From: Sorex araneus
Taxonomy: Eukaryota > Chordata > Mammalia > Eulipotyphla > Soricidae
Assembly: GCF_027595985.1 (NCBI RefSeq)
Contig: NC_073303.1
Location: 369,189,386-369,253,385, forward strand
DNA: 64,000 bases
Reading direction: 5' to 3'
In this document: in pieces, positions 11,336-22,151 of the stretch
Layout of the letters: every line of letters starts with the position of its first letter
Position numbering within the stretch: the stretch's first letter is position 1
Program-made: the position numbers and the translations under genes
Notes under the pieces: generated by a model
Seen by the model: only the letters and a program-made list of their open reading frames with translations
Databases searched by the model: none
What the model was told of the DNA's origin: nothing

Positions 11336-12387
11336 GTTTTTAAAAGTCTTTACATTTTTTAGTTGTAGTTCAGGTAGCATGCTGATAATAGCATCGCTGT
11401 TTATGGTTCTGAGGAACAGAGTCACTGGACCTTCACCCAAGACCTTTCGCTAATGGATGTCCTTAGGCTGCTTCTAGCCCACCTCTTCATAACCTTCACC
11501 CCTTTCTGCATTGTTTGGAAATCAGTTTTGTAATCGAAGGCAAAGCAAAGATTTGTCATCATTCAGTATTGTCTAAGCCCTTATTCTCTCTCCATGACAG
11601 ATGAGTGAGATCCTTTGGCATGTGTCTTCCCTCTACTTACTTCATTTCACGGGATGTCCTCCAGATCCATCCAATTTGCAATTAAGTGCAGATGGATCTT
11701 TTCATAAAGCTGATTAATATTCCATTGTGTATATACCATGACTTATCAGTTCATCTGCTCTTGGGCTGTTTGGTTATTTCTATATCCTGGCTATTAAACT
11801 CCACACTACAGTGAACATAGGTGTGCATGTATTTGAAGTTAATGATTTAGTGTTCTTTGGATAGGTGCCAAGAATCGCTGGGTCAGATGAGAAGTTTATT
11901 CTTACTTTCTGGAGACTCTCCATACAGTTTACATAGAGACTGAACTAGTTTCCATTACCAACAGAGAACGAGGGTTCCCTTTTATCAGCTCTGGTTGTTT
12001 CAAGGTTGTCTTTTCTTTTTCTTTCTTTCTTTTTTTAAATTAAATAAATGCCCTTCTCACTAGTATGAGAAATCTCATTGCTGTTTTGATTTGCATTTCC
12101 CTGGTTATAAGTGATTATGAACACTTTTTCAGAGACCTTACAGGTTGCCATTTGTCCTCTTCAGGGAAGTATCTATTCATCTCCTCTCCTCATTTTCTGA
12201 CATGGTTATTGATTTTTGTTCTTGAACTTTGTGCATGCTTTATAAATCATGGATATGAGCGTTTCTCTTATGGATGGTGGGCATATATTTTCTCCCTTTC
12301 AATAAAGTATCTCTTAATTTTAGCTCCAGTTTCTTTTGCCATGCAAAACTTCTTCAGTTTAATGTAGCTCCCTTTATTGTTTTTGTT

Positions 12388-12580
12388 TTGTTTTGTTTTG
12401 TTTTGTTTGTTTGTTTGCTTTTTGGGTCACACCTGTCGATGCACAGGGGTTACTCCTGGCTCTGCACTCAGGAATTACCCCTGGCGGTGCTCAGGGGACC
12501 ATATGGGGTGCTGGGAATCGAACCTGGGTCGTCCAAGTGCAAGGCAAACGCCCTACCCGCTGTGCTATCGCTTCAGCCCC
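12388..12580 (-). mobile_element. SOR-type SINE, tail A, young
   Basis: Full length. The TSD tccctttattgtttttgtt (19 bp) is exact at 12369-12387 and 12581-12599. The tail is a (TTTTG)n run. Confidence 0.93.
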
Positions 12581-12744
12581 TCCCTTTATTGTTTTTGTTG
12601 TCTTTTCCAATGAAATTAAACCAGTGGAGGCCCCTCTGAGGTCTGCATCCTGGATAGCTCCACTTCTGCTTTCCTCGGGGTAATTCTATGGATTCTTGCC
12701 CCATCTCCACGTCCTTTTTGTTTGTCCTGAGTATCCCTTTCAGT

Positions 12745-12880
12745 GATGCCTGGGGAATACGCCCGGCTTGGTACAGAGCTTACTTCCACTGGGTCCCGTG
12801 GACCAGGCGGTGCCATGGATGAACCCGGGCCCCCTGCGTGCACAGGGGGCTCTGTTTATGGCACTGTCCCTCCAGCTCCT
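12745..12880 (-). mobile_element. Old SOR-like SINE remnant
   Basis: ggtgccatggatgaacccgg and gtgcacagggggctctg with cactgtccctccagctcc at the head end. Confidence 0.45.
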
Positions 12881-13439
12881 TAACCTCAAGGTCTTTAATC
12901 CACAATGAACTAACATCTGCATGTGGTAGGAAATAGAGACCCACTTTATTTCTTGCTTTTCTTCTTTTTTTTTTTTTTTATTTTGCCTGTGGCTATCCAA
13001 TTATCCGCACACGATCAGTTTGCTTCCTCTACTTCATGGACCCAAGATCTTTGTCATGGACTACCTGGGCACAGACCTGAGGGTTATCTCTTAGGTCTCA
13101 ATCCTGTTCCATTGCTAAGACCTAAAATTAGAATCTAAACCTGTAAAAATTTCAGAACACGTAGGGCTAAATCTCTTGTTCCCTGAATTTTTGGAGATAA
13201 AACTCAGGACCTCATATATACAAGTAAATTAGTCTACTGTTGAATTAGAAGCCCAGAAAAGGCAAATATTTCTGATCTCATATTTGCAGTGGATGCTTGA
13301 AAATGGTGTAAAGATATAAGTCATCGAAGAAAAAAATTGAGACTTTAAAAAATTAAAAAATATTGTGCCTAAAATTGAAAAGAAAATCTACACAATGGCC
13401 AAAAGTATTTTCAAATTTATTGGATACTAGCTAAGGGAT

Positions 13440-14015
13440 TTGAATCTGGAGAATACAGTGTGGGTTTCAAACTCAGACAAAAAAGAACAGAAACCAAATT
13501 CACAAATGGACAAAGGGCATTTCTCCCAAGACTTGCAAATGACCAACCAGCATGTTAAAAGATGCCTAACTCATCAATCAAGGGAAATACAAATAGAGAT
13601 CAAAACCACAGAGCGATATACTTCACACTCACAAAAATGGCTACAAGTGGGTGGGGGGGTGGGGATGGAAGGTAACCAGAAAGCATATGTGTTGGTGGGT
13701 GGGGATGTGGAGAGATTGGCATTCATGGGCATTGCTGGTGTAGCACTGTCTGTCTGTAGCACTGTTGTCCCGTTGTTCATTGATTTGCTCGATCGGGCAC
13801 CAGTAATGTCTCCATCGTGAGACTTGTTACTTTTTTTTTTGACATACTGAATATGCCATGGGTAGCTTGCCAGGCTCTCCGAGAGGGACAGAGGAATCGA
13901 TCCCTACCTGCTGTGCTATCACTCCAGGGGCATTGCTGATAGGAATGTAAAATGATGCAATCAGCATGGTAAAAAAAAAAAAAAAAAGAGTTTGGTGATT
14001 CCTCAGTCAAACACA
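13440..14015 (+). mobile_element. L1 ORF2 fragment, split by a tail-B SINE
   Basis: Motifs of the L1 ORF2 end: acaaagggcatttctcccaa, caagggaaatacaaatagag, atcaaaaccacagagcgata and tgggcattgctggt. The L1 resumes after the SINE with gataggaatgtaaaatg. Confidence 0.7.
13740..13927 (-). mobile_element. SINE with SOR head and tail B, internally shortened
   Basis: cgggcaccagtaatgtctcc, catgggtagcttgccaggct and gctgtgctatcactcca in minus order. TSD gggcattgctggt / gggcattgctgat at 13727-13739 and 13928-13940, with one or two mismatches. One of the two ggcaagct boxes of the tail is missing. Confidence 0.88.
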
Positions 14016-14021
14016 GAGGCC

Positions 14022-14190
14022 AGAGACATAACTCAGAGAGCAGGGTGCTTGTCCTGCACAGAGACGACCTCGGTTCAATCCCCGGCTCCCCATATGATTC
14101 ATAAGATTCCCCAGTGCCCCACCAGGAGTGCTCCCAGCAGGACCAGGAGTAAGCCCTGAGCATCACCTGGTGCGGCCCCCAAACAAAAAT
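14022..14190 (+). mobile_element. Old SOR-type SINE
   Basis: gaggccagagacataactca, cggttcaatccccggctccc and agcaggaccaggagtaagcc. Confidence 0.7.
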
Positions 14191-14602
14191 TCAACACCAA
14201 AACCAAAAGGTCAGACATAGACTTGCTACATGAAGCAGCGTCAAGACAAAGGATCGCAAACAAGCCTGCGGATGAATGGAATAGCCACGCGACAGGCTGG
14301 CCCGGAGTCCGAAGAAGCCAGACGCAGAATAGCTATTGCCTGTCCATCCCCATGGAAGGCCTGGCATTCAGTCCAGACAGGGGCTGTGGAAATTGAGCCG
14401 TGGCGAACCATGCTCTGACATTTTCTTGTTACTCTTTGTTTGATTCTGAACACCCACCCCGCAACTCTCAGGGTTACTTGGGAAGCCCTGCAAACGTTTC
14501 CAAGAGAGGCACCAGCTGAGCGTTCCCCATGCCAGTGGAAGCCCAGGCTAACATGGAGACCTTTATGTCGTGTGAACGTTAACTCAAGAAGTACAGGGGG
14601 AG

Positions 14603-14781
14603 CAGGCTGGAGTGATAGCACAGCGGGTAGGGCGTTTGCCTTGCATTCGGCCAACCCGGGTTCGAATCCCAGCATCCCATATGGTCCCCCGAGCACCGCC
14701 AGGAGTAATTCCTGAGTGCATGAGCCAGGAGTGACCCCTATGCATCGCCCAGTGTGACCCAAAAAGCAAAAAAAAAAAAAA
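14603..14781 (+). mobile_element. SOR-type SINE, tail A, young
   Basis: Full length with poly(A). The TSD aagtacagggggag is exact at 14589-14602 and 14782-14795. It has the body variant gagtgcatgagccaggag. Confidence 0.93.
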
Positions 14782-14795
14782 AAGTACAGGGGGAG

Positions 14796-15914
14796 ATGGC
14801 AGGACCCGCACCTCCTCAGGGACAGAGCTGGGGCCTGGGGCCACTTTAGGGGACCCCAACACTAGCTGGAGGGCAAGACCTCGCCCTAGTGGCAGCAGGA
14901 AAGTGGTCCTGGGCGTGGGGGGACTTGGACGAAGCATGACAAGACTGAGGTGGTCAGGCGTGCGAGTCGCCACGTCCCCTGCAAGTCTGTATTGGACCGA
15001 GACTGAAGTGGGCTGTTACCCCACTTTCGCAGGAGGGTAAGTGGTTTCAGTAAGGTTACACAGGTGGTAAGTGTTTCAGTGGTGACACAGGAGGGGCCAG
15101 AGGCAGAGTAAGGAGGGCTGGGTGCTGGCCTTGCATTCCACAGGGTCCCCTCGGCTCCACCAGGAGGAACCCCTGATTATTGACGGGCGTGTGCTCAAAA
15201 TCAAACAAAGTTGGCTCACACACAGTTACCTTCTAGGCCTCTGTTAGGATCAGCTTTTTTTTTTTTTCTAAACTGCTTTGCTGGCTACATTTCAGTTTCG
15301 GTTTCCTACTGGCATGTAAGTTTCAGTTGTGTTTCTCAGGATAGTCTCTCTCCCGTTTCAGTGGTCCACTGGTGATGGCAGCGCCTTTGTGCCCTCTGAC
15401 CTGATTAAAACACACCCGGATAGAGTCAGGCAGATGTCCCCAAACATGCAGTGGGTGCAGATTTCAGCCCAGTCCCGTGCGTATTTATCCCGGCGGTTGG
15501 CAAGAGGCTACTGCTTTCTCGGGACCAGCCCTCTGCCCAGAGACAGCTGTATCTCTGTGACTTAACTTACCTCTGTCCATTGACAGGAAAGGTCATAGGG
15601 AGTCGCCAACGCTGCCCCCTTTCCTGGGAATGAGCCAAGCCTAGGTGCTGCCTTGCCAGGAGGAAGGACTGACTGACAACTTCCTGGACCAGCTGCTTTT
15701 CTGGCCAGCCAGCAGAGGGAAGGAACCGGGCAGCTGCTTCCCCTCCTCACTCCCAGCTCCACCAAAACCCTAATAGCCCGAGACTTCCTGCAACAACATG
15801 GACCAGGAAGTTTTAGGAAGTTTGCAACTCGTGACCTCGTGGTTAGATCGTGCTTCAGTCTCAACCAGCCTTAGGAGAAAAAAAAAAATCAGAGTGAAGC
15901 TCACATACTCTAAC
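14796..15914. other. Unassigned intergenic DNA with one weak old SINE trace
   Basis: A shortened SINE-like stretch lies at 15,092-15,215. Otherwise no repeat or gene recognised. Confidence 0.4.
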
Positions 15915-16200
15915 ACACGCAGCGGTTGAGCCCTTAGATTCCACACATGCAGTCTGTGTGTTGTATGTGGGTACTCCAGGTTTGATCCTTGGTGCCACAT
16001 GGTCCTCTGAGCACTGCCAGGGGTGCCCCTACCCCAATTTTATAACTGCTGCTTGAGAACTGGCGTGTGGCTCAGTGGAAGAGAACTTGTTTTACCTGAG
16101 TGATGTCCCAGGTTCAATTCTGGTCCTGACTTGGTCCCCCAACAGGTCTCTGGAACAATCCCCTGGGTCTGAGCTGAAAGCAAGTCGCCAAGCATGGCAA
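15915..16200 (+). mobile_element. Two adjacent old SOR-like SINE remnants
   Basis: The first (15,915-16,035) has caggtttgatccttggtgcc; the second (16,055-16,200) has ggtgtggctcagtgg-like head sequence and caggttcaattctggtcctg. Confidence 0.5.
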
Positions 16201-16289
16201 GAGGGGCTCAGAAACAAAAAGGAAGAAACAAATTGCTAGCTTGAAACTGAAATCCTGGTTCCCCCCCCATTTGGGAACTTGCATTGTTT

Positions 16290-17050
16290 CCCATTCCAAA
16301 ATTGATATGCACTCAATTTTGACAATTTGGAAAACAGAAAAACATAGAATGAAAAAATTTTTTTACATTGCAATTCTGACACTTAAGATAACTCCAGTTA
16401 GCATTTTGGTTTATTCTTCTCCATTTATTTTTTTTTCTGGTTTTGCATATAACTTTATCCAGATTGTACAATTTCATATTCTGATTTTTTTCACTTAACC
16501 TTTGATTACAACATTTTCCCTGAATCGACACAAGTGTTGCAAACTATATTTTAAATGATTGCATACAACATGTTCTATTATGTATGTACATAATGTATTT
16601 GTTCCTTAGCTTACTTTTGGACAATAGTATTAAAAATTATCCTCTTATGAACATGTTTGCATAAAGACTTTATGTGATTTAGAACCTTGGGATATAATCT
16701 TCAAGTCAGAATACTAAAAGGCACAAGAATTTTAAGATTTTTTTTTTCTTTTTGGGTCACACCCAGCAATGCTCAGGGGTTACTCCTGGCTCTGCACTCA
16801 GTAATTACTCCTGGTGGTGCTCGGGGGACCATATGGGCTACTGGGAATGGAACCCGGATCAGCTGCGTGCAAGGCAAACGCCCTGCCCGCTGTGCTACCG
16901 CTCCAGCCCCAAGACTTTTAAGATTTTTAATACATATTTTCAAACTGCTTTCCAAAATGATTGTAACAGTTTACACTCTAAATCAGGCTATTAATTTGCA
17001 TTTCAAAATCATCTACTTTAAGTGGGCTGAAGCAAACACTCCATTAAAAG
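16290..17050 (-). mobile_element. Possible old L1 3' fragment, split by a SINE
   Basis: AT-rich order of motifs resembles antisense old L1M 3' ends (ccttagcttacttttggaca, tttccaaaatgattgtaaca). Weak. Confidence 0.35.
16742..16910 (-). mobile_element. SOR-type SINE, tail A
   Basis: Full length. TSD aagaattttaagatttt / aagacttttaagatttt on both sides, with one mismatch. Confidence 0.92.
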
Positions 17051-17587
17051 CAGTTTCCCACATATCTGATTACATCAAAGTGTCCTTTATTTCACTCATG
17101 CCTCTGCCTGGCTTTAGCCGACTGAGAATGTGACCATATTTGAATTAAAAAGTCAGGGTATCTCACTGATTTGGCACGGGCAGAGAGAGGAGCCAGGTCT
17201 GATTCCCAGGGGGGGCAGGAGAGTTATACACAGAAGTCGGCGGGGCGGGGGCGGGGCGGGGAGCAGGCTTGCCAGGCAGAGGAGGCCAACCCGCGAGGTC
17301 CTCCCTGGAGGTGATGGGAGCTGACCCCAGGGCCGGGCAGACCCAGACAAACACAGGCCCAGTGGCCAGGAAGCGCCTTGCAAAGGCTGTTGCTACAAGC
17401 ACTGGCCGTGTTTGCAGGTGATGGAAACTGCACGCTCAATTCTGGATGTCCCCTTTCCTAATTTGTTTTCCAAGAAATCAGTGCACATAAATTCACAGAA
17501 TTTCAGACTAGAAGAGATCTTAGCAATCCTCCGGCCAAGACCTTGGCTACCCCCTGTCATTCTGGGAAGGAGGAAGTTATCATTAAT

Positions 17588-17758
17588 TTTTTTTTCTTTT
17601 TGGGTCACACCTGGCGATGCACAGGGGTTACTCCTGGCTCTGCACTCAGGAATTACCCCTGCCCGTGCTCAGGGGACCATATGGGATGCTGGGATTTGAA
17701 CCCCGGTTGGCCTCTTGCAAGGCAAACGCCCTACCCGCTGTGCTGTCTCTCCAGCCCC
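17588..17758 (-). mobile_element. SOR-type SINE, tail A, young
   Basis: Full length. The TSD ggaagttatcattaat is exact at 17572-17587 and 17759-17774. Confidence 0.94.
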
Positions 17759-17838
17759 GGAAGTTATCATTAATGAGGGATTATTAGGAGCTTCCCGTCC
17801 CAGTTGGGTTTCTCTACACTTTCTTCTGGGTTCCCTCT

Positions 17839-17923
17839 GGAACACTTATGGGAGTCTGACAGGGACCAGAACTATTTACCTCAGGAACACTTAAGGGAGT
17901 CTGACAGGGACCAGAACTATTTA
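17839..17923 (+). repeat. Tandem duplication, unit about 45 bp
   Basis: gggagtctgacagggaccag occurs in two adjacent near-identical copies (17839-17883 and 17884-17923), directly before the CA repeat. Confidence 0.9.
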
Positions 17924-17926
17924 ATG

Positions 17927-17932
<6 letters not shown>

Positions 17933-17971
<39 letters not shown>
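17933..17971 (+). repeat. (CA)n microsatellite
   Basis: Pure ca repeats after a short cgcgcgc stretch. Confidence 0.95.
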
Positions 17972-17973
<2 letters not shown>

Positions 17974-18484
17974 AACACCATTTAAAATAGTTTTTAATTA
18001 TTTTTAAATTATTGGCTTACCATACTATTGATAATGATTTCACATGAACATAATTTCAACATACATAGACTATCCTTACAGTGCTTTGGAAAAATAAAGG
18101 TATAGAAATGTAGAAATGGCAGGAAGTAGCGATGACATAAATGTGCGAGTCAACTGAGTTTCGAATCATTTCAAAGCTTAATTTCATACCTGTGTTAGCA
18201 TATTTTGTGGGGAATCATTAAATGGCATAACTATTGGAACTCTTTGGATCACCCATACATTTAAGGAAAGTCTACAAATAAACTCATCCTAGTAAACTTT
18301 CCCTGTAACTCTCCCTATATAGAAGCTACCAAATTTTATAAGGAATGAGTCAATAAGTAACAAGACAGAGGACATATCCTTCAGTACTCAGTATTCGTGA
18401 TTTAACTGAGGACATAAGGTATCTATCTATATATATACATGTATATATGTGTGTATGCAAAATTACTTAAAACAGACAACTTCT

Positions 18485-18557
18485 GCATACTTCCAATACC
18501 CAGTGTCTTACAAAGAGTGGACACTGATTGCATTTTGCCAAATGAATGAATGAAGAA
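18485..18557 (+). mobile_element. L2 LINE 3' terminus
   Basis: cccagtgtcttacaaagagt followed by ccaaatgaatgaatgaag, the L2 terminal repeat. Confidence 0.5.
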
Positions 18558-18651
18558 AAGAGCAAAAGATCATTCCAGAGGGATTGTGATAGGAGAGTTC
18601 CTGAAAGTGGAATTTTGAATGGTCTCAAGGATGATTACGATGTATAAGAAC

Positions 18652-18810
18652 GGGAGGCCAGACAGTACAGTGGGTAGGTGCTGGCCTTGCTTGTGGTTGA
18701 CCCAGATCTGTTCCCCAGCATCCCATATGGTCCCCCAAGACTGCCAGGCATGATTCCGGAGTGCAGAGCCAGAAATAGGCCCTGAGTACCAAATCAAACA
18801 AGTAAACAAA
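18652..18810 (+). mobile_element. SOR-type SINE, tail A, intermediate age
   Basis: ccagcatcccatatggtccc and gtgcagagccagaaataggc are clear. Confidence 0.8.
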
Positions 18811-19011
18811 ACAAGATTTAGAATAATGGGGAGATGAGACACATTCGAGACAAGGAATACAGCTGGAGTTCCAAGTAGCTTCTTTAGAACACGTTTGATA
18901 AACATATTCTCTGACTGCAAAACATTCACTTTCTCAAGTAGATAAATGCTGTACAACCAGACAGGTAAACAGGAGCAGAGCATAAAAGTAACAGTATACC
19001 TCACCAAGAGG

Positions 19012-19254
19012 ACAGGAGCGACAGCATAGCGGGTAGGGCGTTTGCCTTGCACACAGCCAACTCAGGTTCGATTCCTCTGTCCCTCTCAGAGAGCCCGGCA
19101 AGCTTCTAAGAGTATCCCGCCCGCACAGCAAAGCCTGGCAAGCTACCCATGGCATATTCAATATGCCAAAAATAGTAACAAGTCTCACAATGGAGATGTG
19201 ACTGGTGCCCGCTCGAGCAAATCGAGGAACAACGGGATGACAGTGCTACAGTGC
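19012..19254 (+). mobile_element. Full-length SINE with SOR head and tail B
   Basis: Head gcgggtagggcgtttgcctt with ggttcgattcc, then gagagcccggcaagctt, gcctggcaagctacccatgg and acaagtctcacaatggagat. Ends gacagtgctacagtgc without poly(A). The TSD tacctcaccaagagg / tacctcaccgagagg is at 18997-19011 and 19255-19269. Confidence 0.93.
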
Positions 19255-19269
19255 TACCTCACCGAGAGG

Positions 19270-19790
19270 TAATTTTGGGGCAAAAGAAGAAAAAATATTT
19301 TCCAAAAGATAGCACTGAAAAGTAAATAGACTCTGTCCTCCAAGACAATAAACAAAATTAAACAAAAAACACAGCCTGAAAACTTTCCCTAAATCATACT
19401 GCTCTAAACCAGAATGGTCGGGAATCAAGAAAATATTCCATTTCTTGAATTGTCTAAGAGATATTAATCAGTTATTGAGTGTATTGCTGCACAGATTGCG
19501 ATTGGATGCTAATGGTCCTGGTGTGAGAGAGCATGTCAGTTCAGTTCTGTGTGAACTGCACGGTGCAAAGGTGATCTGAGTATCCACAGGTCACTGGCTC
19601 TGCACACAGCACCTTTGCCCTAAATAGCCCTCTGGGCTCCTGTCACACAGCTCAAGATTTAGTCACTGTTCCAGGCACCAGTCTCTAAAATATAAAGCCC
19701 TTTCAGGAAGTTTGTACTCTAAGAAAAGTTGTGCTATTTATAGATCGGAGCACATTTAAAGTGTTTTGTTATAACTTTCTTACGCTATTG
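19270..19790. other. Unassigned intergenic DNA
   Basis: No repeat or gene recognised. Confidence 0.4.
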
Positions 19791-19810
19791 AAAGCAGTTG
19801 TGGCTTTTGA

Positions 19811-19985
19811 GGGGGCTGCAGAGACAGTACAGTGAGTAGGGCACTTACCTTGCATGTGGTCAACTGGGGTTCGATCCCTGGCACCCCATGTCATCCCCTG
19901 AGCCCATCAGAGCCTGAGCACAGAGCCAGGATTAAGCCCTGAGCACAGCTGGGTGTGCCCCACCCTCCCATCCCCACCCCCCAAA
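19811..19985 (+). mobile_element. SOR-type SINE, intermediate age
   Basis: A 20-bp TSD with one mismatch (aaagcagttgtggcttttga / aaagtagttgtggcttttga) lies at 19791-19810 and 19986-20005. The tail is C/A-rich. Confidence 0.88.
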
Positions 19986-20019
19986 AAAGTAGTTGTGGCT
20001 TTTGAATGAACAGAGACTT

Positions 20020-20193
20020 TTTTGTCGGTTTGTTTGGGGGCCACACCCAGCTGTACTCAGGACTTAACCTTGGCTCTGTGCTTAAGGTTCATTTTTGACG
20101 ATGCTCAGGGAACCATATGGAGTACCAAGGATCGAACCTGGGTTGGCCCCATGCAAGGCAAATGCCTACCGGCTGTACAATTGCTCCAGTCCC
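20020..20193 (-). mobile_element. SOR-type SINE, intermediate age
   Basis: The TSD ttgaatgaacagagactt (18 bp) is exact at 20002-20019 and 20194-20211. It abuts the previous SINE tail to tail. Confidence 0.88.
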
Positions 20194-20214
20194 TTGAATG
20201 AACAGAGACTTAGT

Positions 20215-20325
20215 AAGGGACAGGGAGATAGCTCAGAGGGCAGGAGTGCATCTTTGCATGTTGGAGTCATGCCCAGGGAGTAGCTGCCAAGCACCACCAA
20301 GTGGGACCCAAACCCCCCAAAAAAA
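20215..20325 (+). mobile_element. Old SOR-like SINE, shortened
   Basis: gacagggagatagctcagag and aagcaccaccaagtgggacc with the middle lost. Confidence 0.5.
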
Positions 20326-20535
20326 GAAGGAGGGGAAAAGAAGAAAGTGAGAGAGACTTAATTGTTATTTCATCTAAACCCTGAAAGTTGTTTGTTGGTA
20401 TATGTGGGTACCTGATGATAAAGTCTAAAACTGCATAGGAGGTGGTGGGGGTTCAAGTGTTTATTTCAGTCAGTGCTAGCCTTCCTTGGCTATTGCCATC
20501 GAGATGCATATTATAGTCTAAAAAAGAAATGTCAG

Positions 20536-20715
20536 GGCTGGCACAATAGCACAGCGGGTAGGACATTTGCCTTGCACGCGCTGACCCAGCTTCGATCCCC
20601 AGCATCCCATATGGTCCCCAAAGCACCACCAGGAGTAGTTCCTGAGTGCATGAGCCAGGAGTAACCCCCGTGCACCACTGGGTGTGACCCAAAAAGAAAA
20701 AATAAATAAATAAAC
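20536..20715 (+). mobile_element. SOR-type SINE, tail A, young
   Basis: Full length; tail aataaataaataaac. The TSD aagaaatgtcag is exact at 20524-20535 and 20716-20727. Confidence 0.93.
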
Positions 20716-21018
20716 AAGAAATGTCAGCTTTTATAAACTCTGAAAATAGAAAATAAAAGGAAGGCAACATTTCCCAGTCTTCCTATTGGACCTGATACCA
20801 AAACAAAATTTGTCAGAACAAAACTGTATGTTGCTCATGAATGCAGATGCAAAAACAAGACTAGCAAAATATTAACAAACCGAATTTAGTGACATATAAA
20901 AAAGGATCATATAATATGACCAAGTGGGATTTATTCTGGAATTGAAAGTTTGGTTTGATATTTAAATATCATTTAATACAATATACAAGGTAGTAAAATA
21001 CAATAACCAGACAATCAT

Positions 21019-21168
21019 GGGGGCCAGAATGATAGAACAGTGGGTAGGGCACCTGCTTGCATGCAGCTGACCCAGGTTTGACCCTGGACATTATGGTCCC
21101 TGAGCCAGGAGTGATCCGTGAGAGTTGAGTGAGCCAGGTGCAAGCCCTGAGCACAGCTGGGTATCCAC
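21019..21168 (+). mobile_element. Old SOR-type SINE inside L1
   Basis: gggccagaatgatagaacag and gcaagccctgagcacagctg. Confidence 0.7.
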
Positions 21169-21644
21169 TCACCCTCTAATCCAGAAACAGCACTGGAAAA
21201 ACCACTACACATTCATGATTTTAAAACACGCCAGTAAGATATGACTAGAAGGGAATTTCCACAATTTAATAAAAGGTGTTTATGGAAAAAGTACAGCTAA
21301 TATTATGCTCAGTGGCAAAGCCTAATTGTTTCCCTACTATGATTGGGCACAAGACAAAAATGTCCACTATCACCACCTCTATTCAACATTGAACTGGAAA
21401 TTTTAGACGGTATAGATAAAAATGAAAAATCTCACTGCATACAGGTGTTCAACAGGTATATGAAAGCAATATTCGCAATCGCTTATTGTCAGGGAATAAA
21501 AAAAGGCAAGAAACAACATATGCTGACAAAAGTGTGGGGGAGAAGAAACCTTCATTCATTCACTGTTGGTGGGAATGTAAATTGGTATAGTTGCTCTGGT
21601 AAACAGGAACCTACCGATGAATTTTTCTCAAGAAAAAGGAAGTT

Positions 21645-21836
21645 TGGAGCTGAAAAGATTGTCCAGGGGATAAGGTGCTTGCTGAGAGTGCAACTGATCC
21701 TGGCATGGTCCCGGGCACGTCTGATCCTCTGAGCATCATCTGGAGTGATCACAGAGCTCAGAGCCAAAAGTAAGTCAGAGCATGGCTGGGTGTGGCCCCA
21801 ACCTCATACACCACCCCACAACCCCACCAAAAAAAA
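21645..21836 (+). mobile_element. Old SOR-type SINE inside L1
   Basis: ggagctgaaaagattgtcca, gagcatcatctggagtgatc and catggctgggtgtggcccca. Confidence 0.65.
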
Positions 21837-21838
21837 GC

Positions 21839-21925
21839 GGGGGTCAGGGATATAACTCAGAGCTCTTGCCTTGCATATCTGCATAAGTCTTAAGTATGAT
21901 CCGTAATACTGCCAAAAGAGAAAGA
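21839..21925 (+). mobile_element. Short ID-like tRNA SINE
   Basis: ggggtcagggatataactca, agctcttgccttgcatat and an A/G-rich end; about 85 bp, lacking the SOR body. Confidence 0.5.
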
Positions 21926-22089
21926 AAGAAAACTACCATACGATCTAACAGTTTTACCTAAGAGATCTACCACCAAATATGGAAACATGAGATAAAAAAG
22001 ATGAATGCACATCTACTTTATTGCAGCATTGTTTACATAGACAAAACATGGGAACAACCTAAGTGCCCACTGATGAATGATACAGGTAA

Positions 22090-22101
22090 GATAGATAGAA
22101 G

Positions 22102-22150
<49 letters not shown>
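22090..22150 (+). repeat. (ATAG)n microsatellite
   Basis: Tetranucleotide run with one early interruption (gaagg), lying inside the L1 copy. Confidence 0.95.

Positions 22151-22151
<1 letters not shown>

Larger units (their letters stand above)
11340..13140 (-). mobile_element. L1 fragment, ORF2 end to 3' region
   Basis: Antisense L1 motifs in order include attccattgtgtatatacca (about 11,719), gttttgatttgcatttccct (12,081), gtttcttttgccatgcaaaa (12,328) and caaggtctttaatccacaat (12,887). Split by a young SINE at 12,388-12,580 and carrying an old SINE at 12,745-12,880. Confidence 0.75.

Noticed and set aside
12065-12367. Hydrophobic 100-codon frame resembling a membrane protein
   Set aside because: It is antisense translation of the T-rich L1 3' region.
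21343-21732. Open frame of 129 codons on the + strand at 21.3 kb
   Set aside because: Part of a broken L1 ORF2 running into a SINE; no intact reverse transcriptase domain.
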